Shown here piece by piece: positions 32,262-32,818 of a stretch of DNA of 32,818 nucleotides (its first letter is position 1; the number at the start of each line of letters is the position of its first letter). This DNA comes from Deltaproteobacteria bacterium (lineage in GTDB: Bacteria > Desulfobacterota > Binatia > UBA9968 > JAJDTQ01): contig JAPPNE010000081.1 of the NCBI GenBank assembly GCA_028818775.1, forward strand, positions 1 through 32,818, in the 5' to 3' direction. The notes beneath the pieces were generated by a model, which saw only the letters and a program-made list of their open reading frames with translations, ran no database searches and was not told where the DNA came from. A program made the position numbers and the translations under genes.

Positions 32262-32818
32262 ATGCCGAGAAGGGTTGCCATCATCGGCGCCGGCGTCTCC
32301 GGATTGGGCGCCGCGTGGGCGCTGCACCGGCACCCGGACCGGTTCGATTTTCGGCTGTTCGAAGCCCGCGGGCAGATCGGCGGCAATGCCGTTACCGGGG
32401 ACATGCCGCAGGACGACGGTACCTCGATTCCGTTCGACATCTCCGTCACCGCGTGCATCCCCTCCGTCTATCACCATATCCTTCTGCTCATGCGGCAATA
32501 CGGCATCGAACCGGTGGATACCCGGTTCAGCTACAGCGTGAAGTATCACGGCGGTGTCTATGCGCACGATTTCGACTCCGACATCAAGAGGCAGTTGCAG
32601 CCGGAAATCGAGAGATTCCAGAAGCTCCTGAGGCGCCTGAAGTGGTTCGGCCGGCTCAACCGCTCCAGGTCGAGACTGCTCAATGCACTGAATCCGTTCA
32701 ACTATTTCAGCATGGGCACGGTGCTCAACTTCGGCCGTTTCTCCGGAGACTTCAGGTACAAGATCCTGAAGCCGATGTTCGTCAACTTCCTGATGGCGAC
32801 GAACGTGTTCGACATGCC
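32262..32818 (+). CDS. FAD/NAD(P)-binding amine-oxidase-like oxidoreductase, 5' part (runs off right edge)
   Basis: The frame is open from the ATG at 32262 to the window end, giving 185 codons. The N-terminal dinucleotide-binding motif VAIIGAGVSGLGAAWALHR (about residues 5-23) fits G-x-G-x-x-G, with an acidic end at RLFEARGQIGGNAVTGDM, where the amine-oxidase-type G-G-x-x second glycine motif appears. FDISVTACIPSVYHHILLLM follows (about 58-77). This resembles predicted NAD/FAD-binding proteins of the amine-oxidase/desaturase-like family that act on lipids or carotenoid-like substrates. It follows nuoN by 25 bases and might be read from the nuo transcript, but a complex I role is not known. 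Family fairly sure; substrate unknown. Confidence 0.75.
   Translation, partial: MPRRVAIIGAGVSGLGAAWALHRHPDRFDFRLFEARGQIGGNAVTGDMPQDDGTSIPFDISVTACIPSVYHHILLLMRQYGIEPVDTRFSYSVKYHGGVYAHDFDSDIKRQLQPEIERFQKLLRRLKWFGRLNRSRSRLLNALNPFNYFSMGTVLNFGRFSGDFRYKILKPMFVNFLMATNVFDM

Noticed and set aside
1-32818. CRISPR arrays, tRNA or rRNA genes, prophage integrase or att sites
   Set aside because: I saw no regularly spaced repeats, no cloverleaf or rRNA sequence and no recombinase gene by eye.

Overview
The window is high-GC bacterial chromosome with densely packed genes, short spacers and many start/stop overlaps. It carries a complete fused-CD type NADH:quinone oxidoreductase (complex I) operon. Around that operon are genes typical of soil or marine heterotrophs: luciferase-like (LLM) oxidoreductases, bicupins, a TctC-type solute-binding protein and a VOC protein. 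No rRNA or other taxonomic marker is present. An uncultured proteobacterial or allied lineage is plausible, but this is inference only.

Layout. Positions 1-2340, minus strand: a catabolic-looking operon of LLM oxidoreductase, alpha/beta hydrolase and a second LLM oxidoreductase that runs off the left edge, behind a good sigma70-like promoter. 2442-3477: a membrane-anchored LytTR regulator with a tandem 19-bp repeat over its own promoter. 3590-9378: two bicupin proteins, an oligopeptidase B, a VOC protein and a TctC-like binding protein. 9568-13056, minus strand: an island of visibly lower GC with an apparent three-gene operon of a 69-residue unknown protein, a degenerate ImmA/IrrE-like protein and a frameshifted SIR2-like/DUF4020-like protein. 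This looks like an anti-phage defence cassette. 13199-15472, minus strand: an operon of CDGSH iron-sulfur protein, small cupin, glutathione S-transferase (GST) and LarE-type sulfur transferase. 15606-17037: an AAA ATPase of the DUF234 type with a promoter/operator that seems to make a leaderless mRNA. 17396-32236, plus strand: nuoA-B-CD-E-F-G-H-I-J-K-L-M-N. 32262 to the end: the start of an FAD-dependent oxidoreductase.

The most striking point is the GST at 14160-14723. It has a strong ribosome binding site and a full-length frame, interrupted only by one UGA at codon 10. That UGA sits exactly where Cys-type GSTs have the N-terminal Cys of a C-P-[FY]-A-x-R motif. Eighteen bases downstream, a perfect 7-bp hairpin displays a GG-containing apical loop, as in bacterial SECIS elements. 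I read it as a selenocysteine GST. Sec-insertion genes are not in the window, so this needs the rest of the genome.

Other notable points are a roughly 182-bp MITE-like element flanked by CTAG, inserted in the 2-nt gap between the nuoB stop and the nuoCD start, and a dispersed 29-bp palindromic repeat (two full copies), one copy of which lies inside the apparent 5' end of larE.
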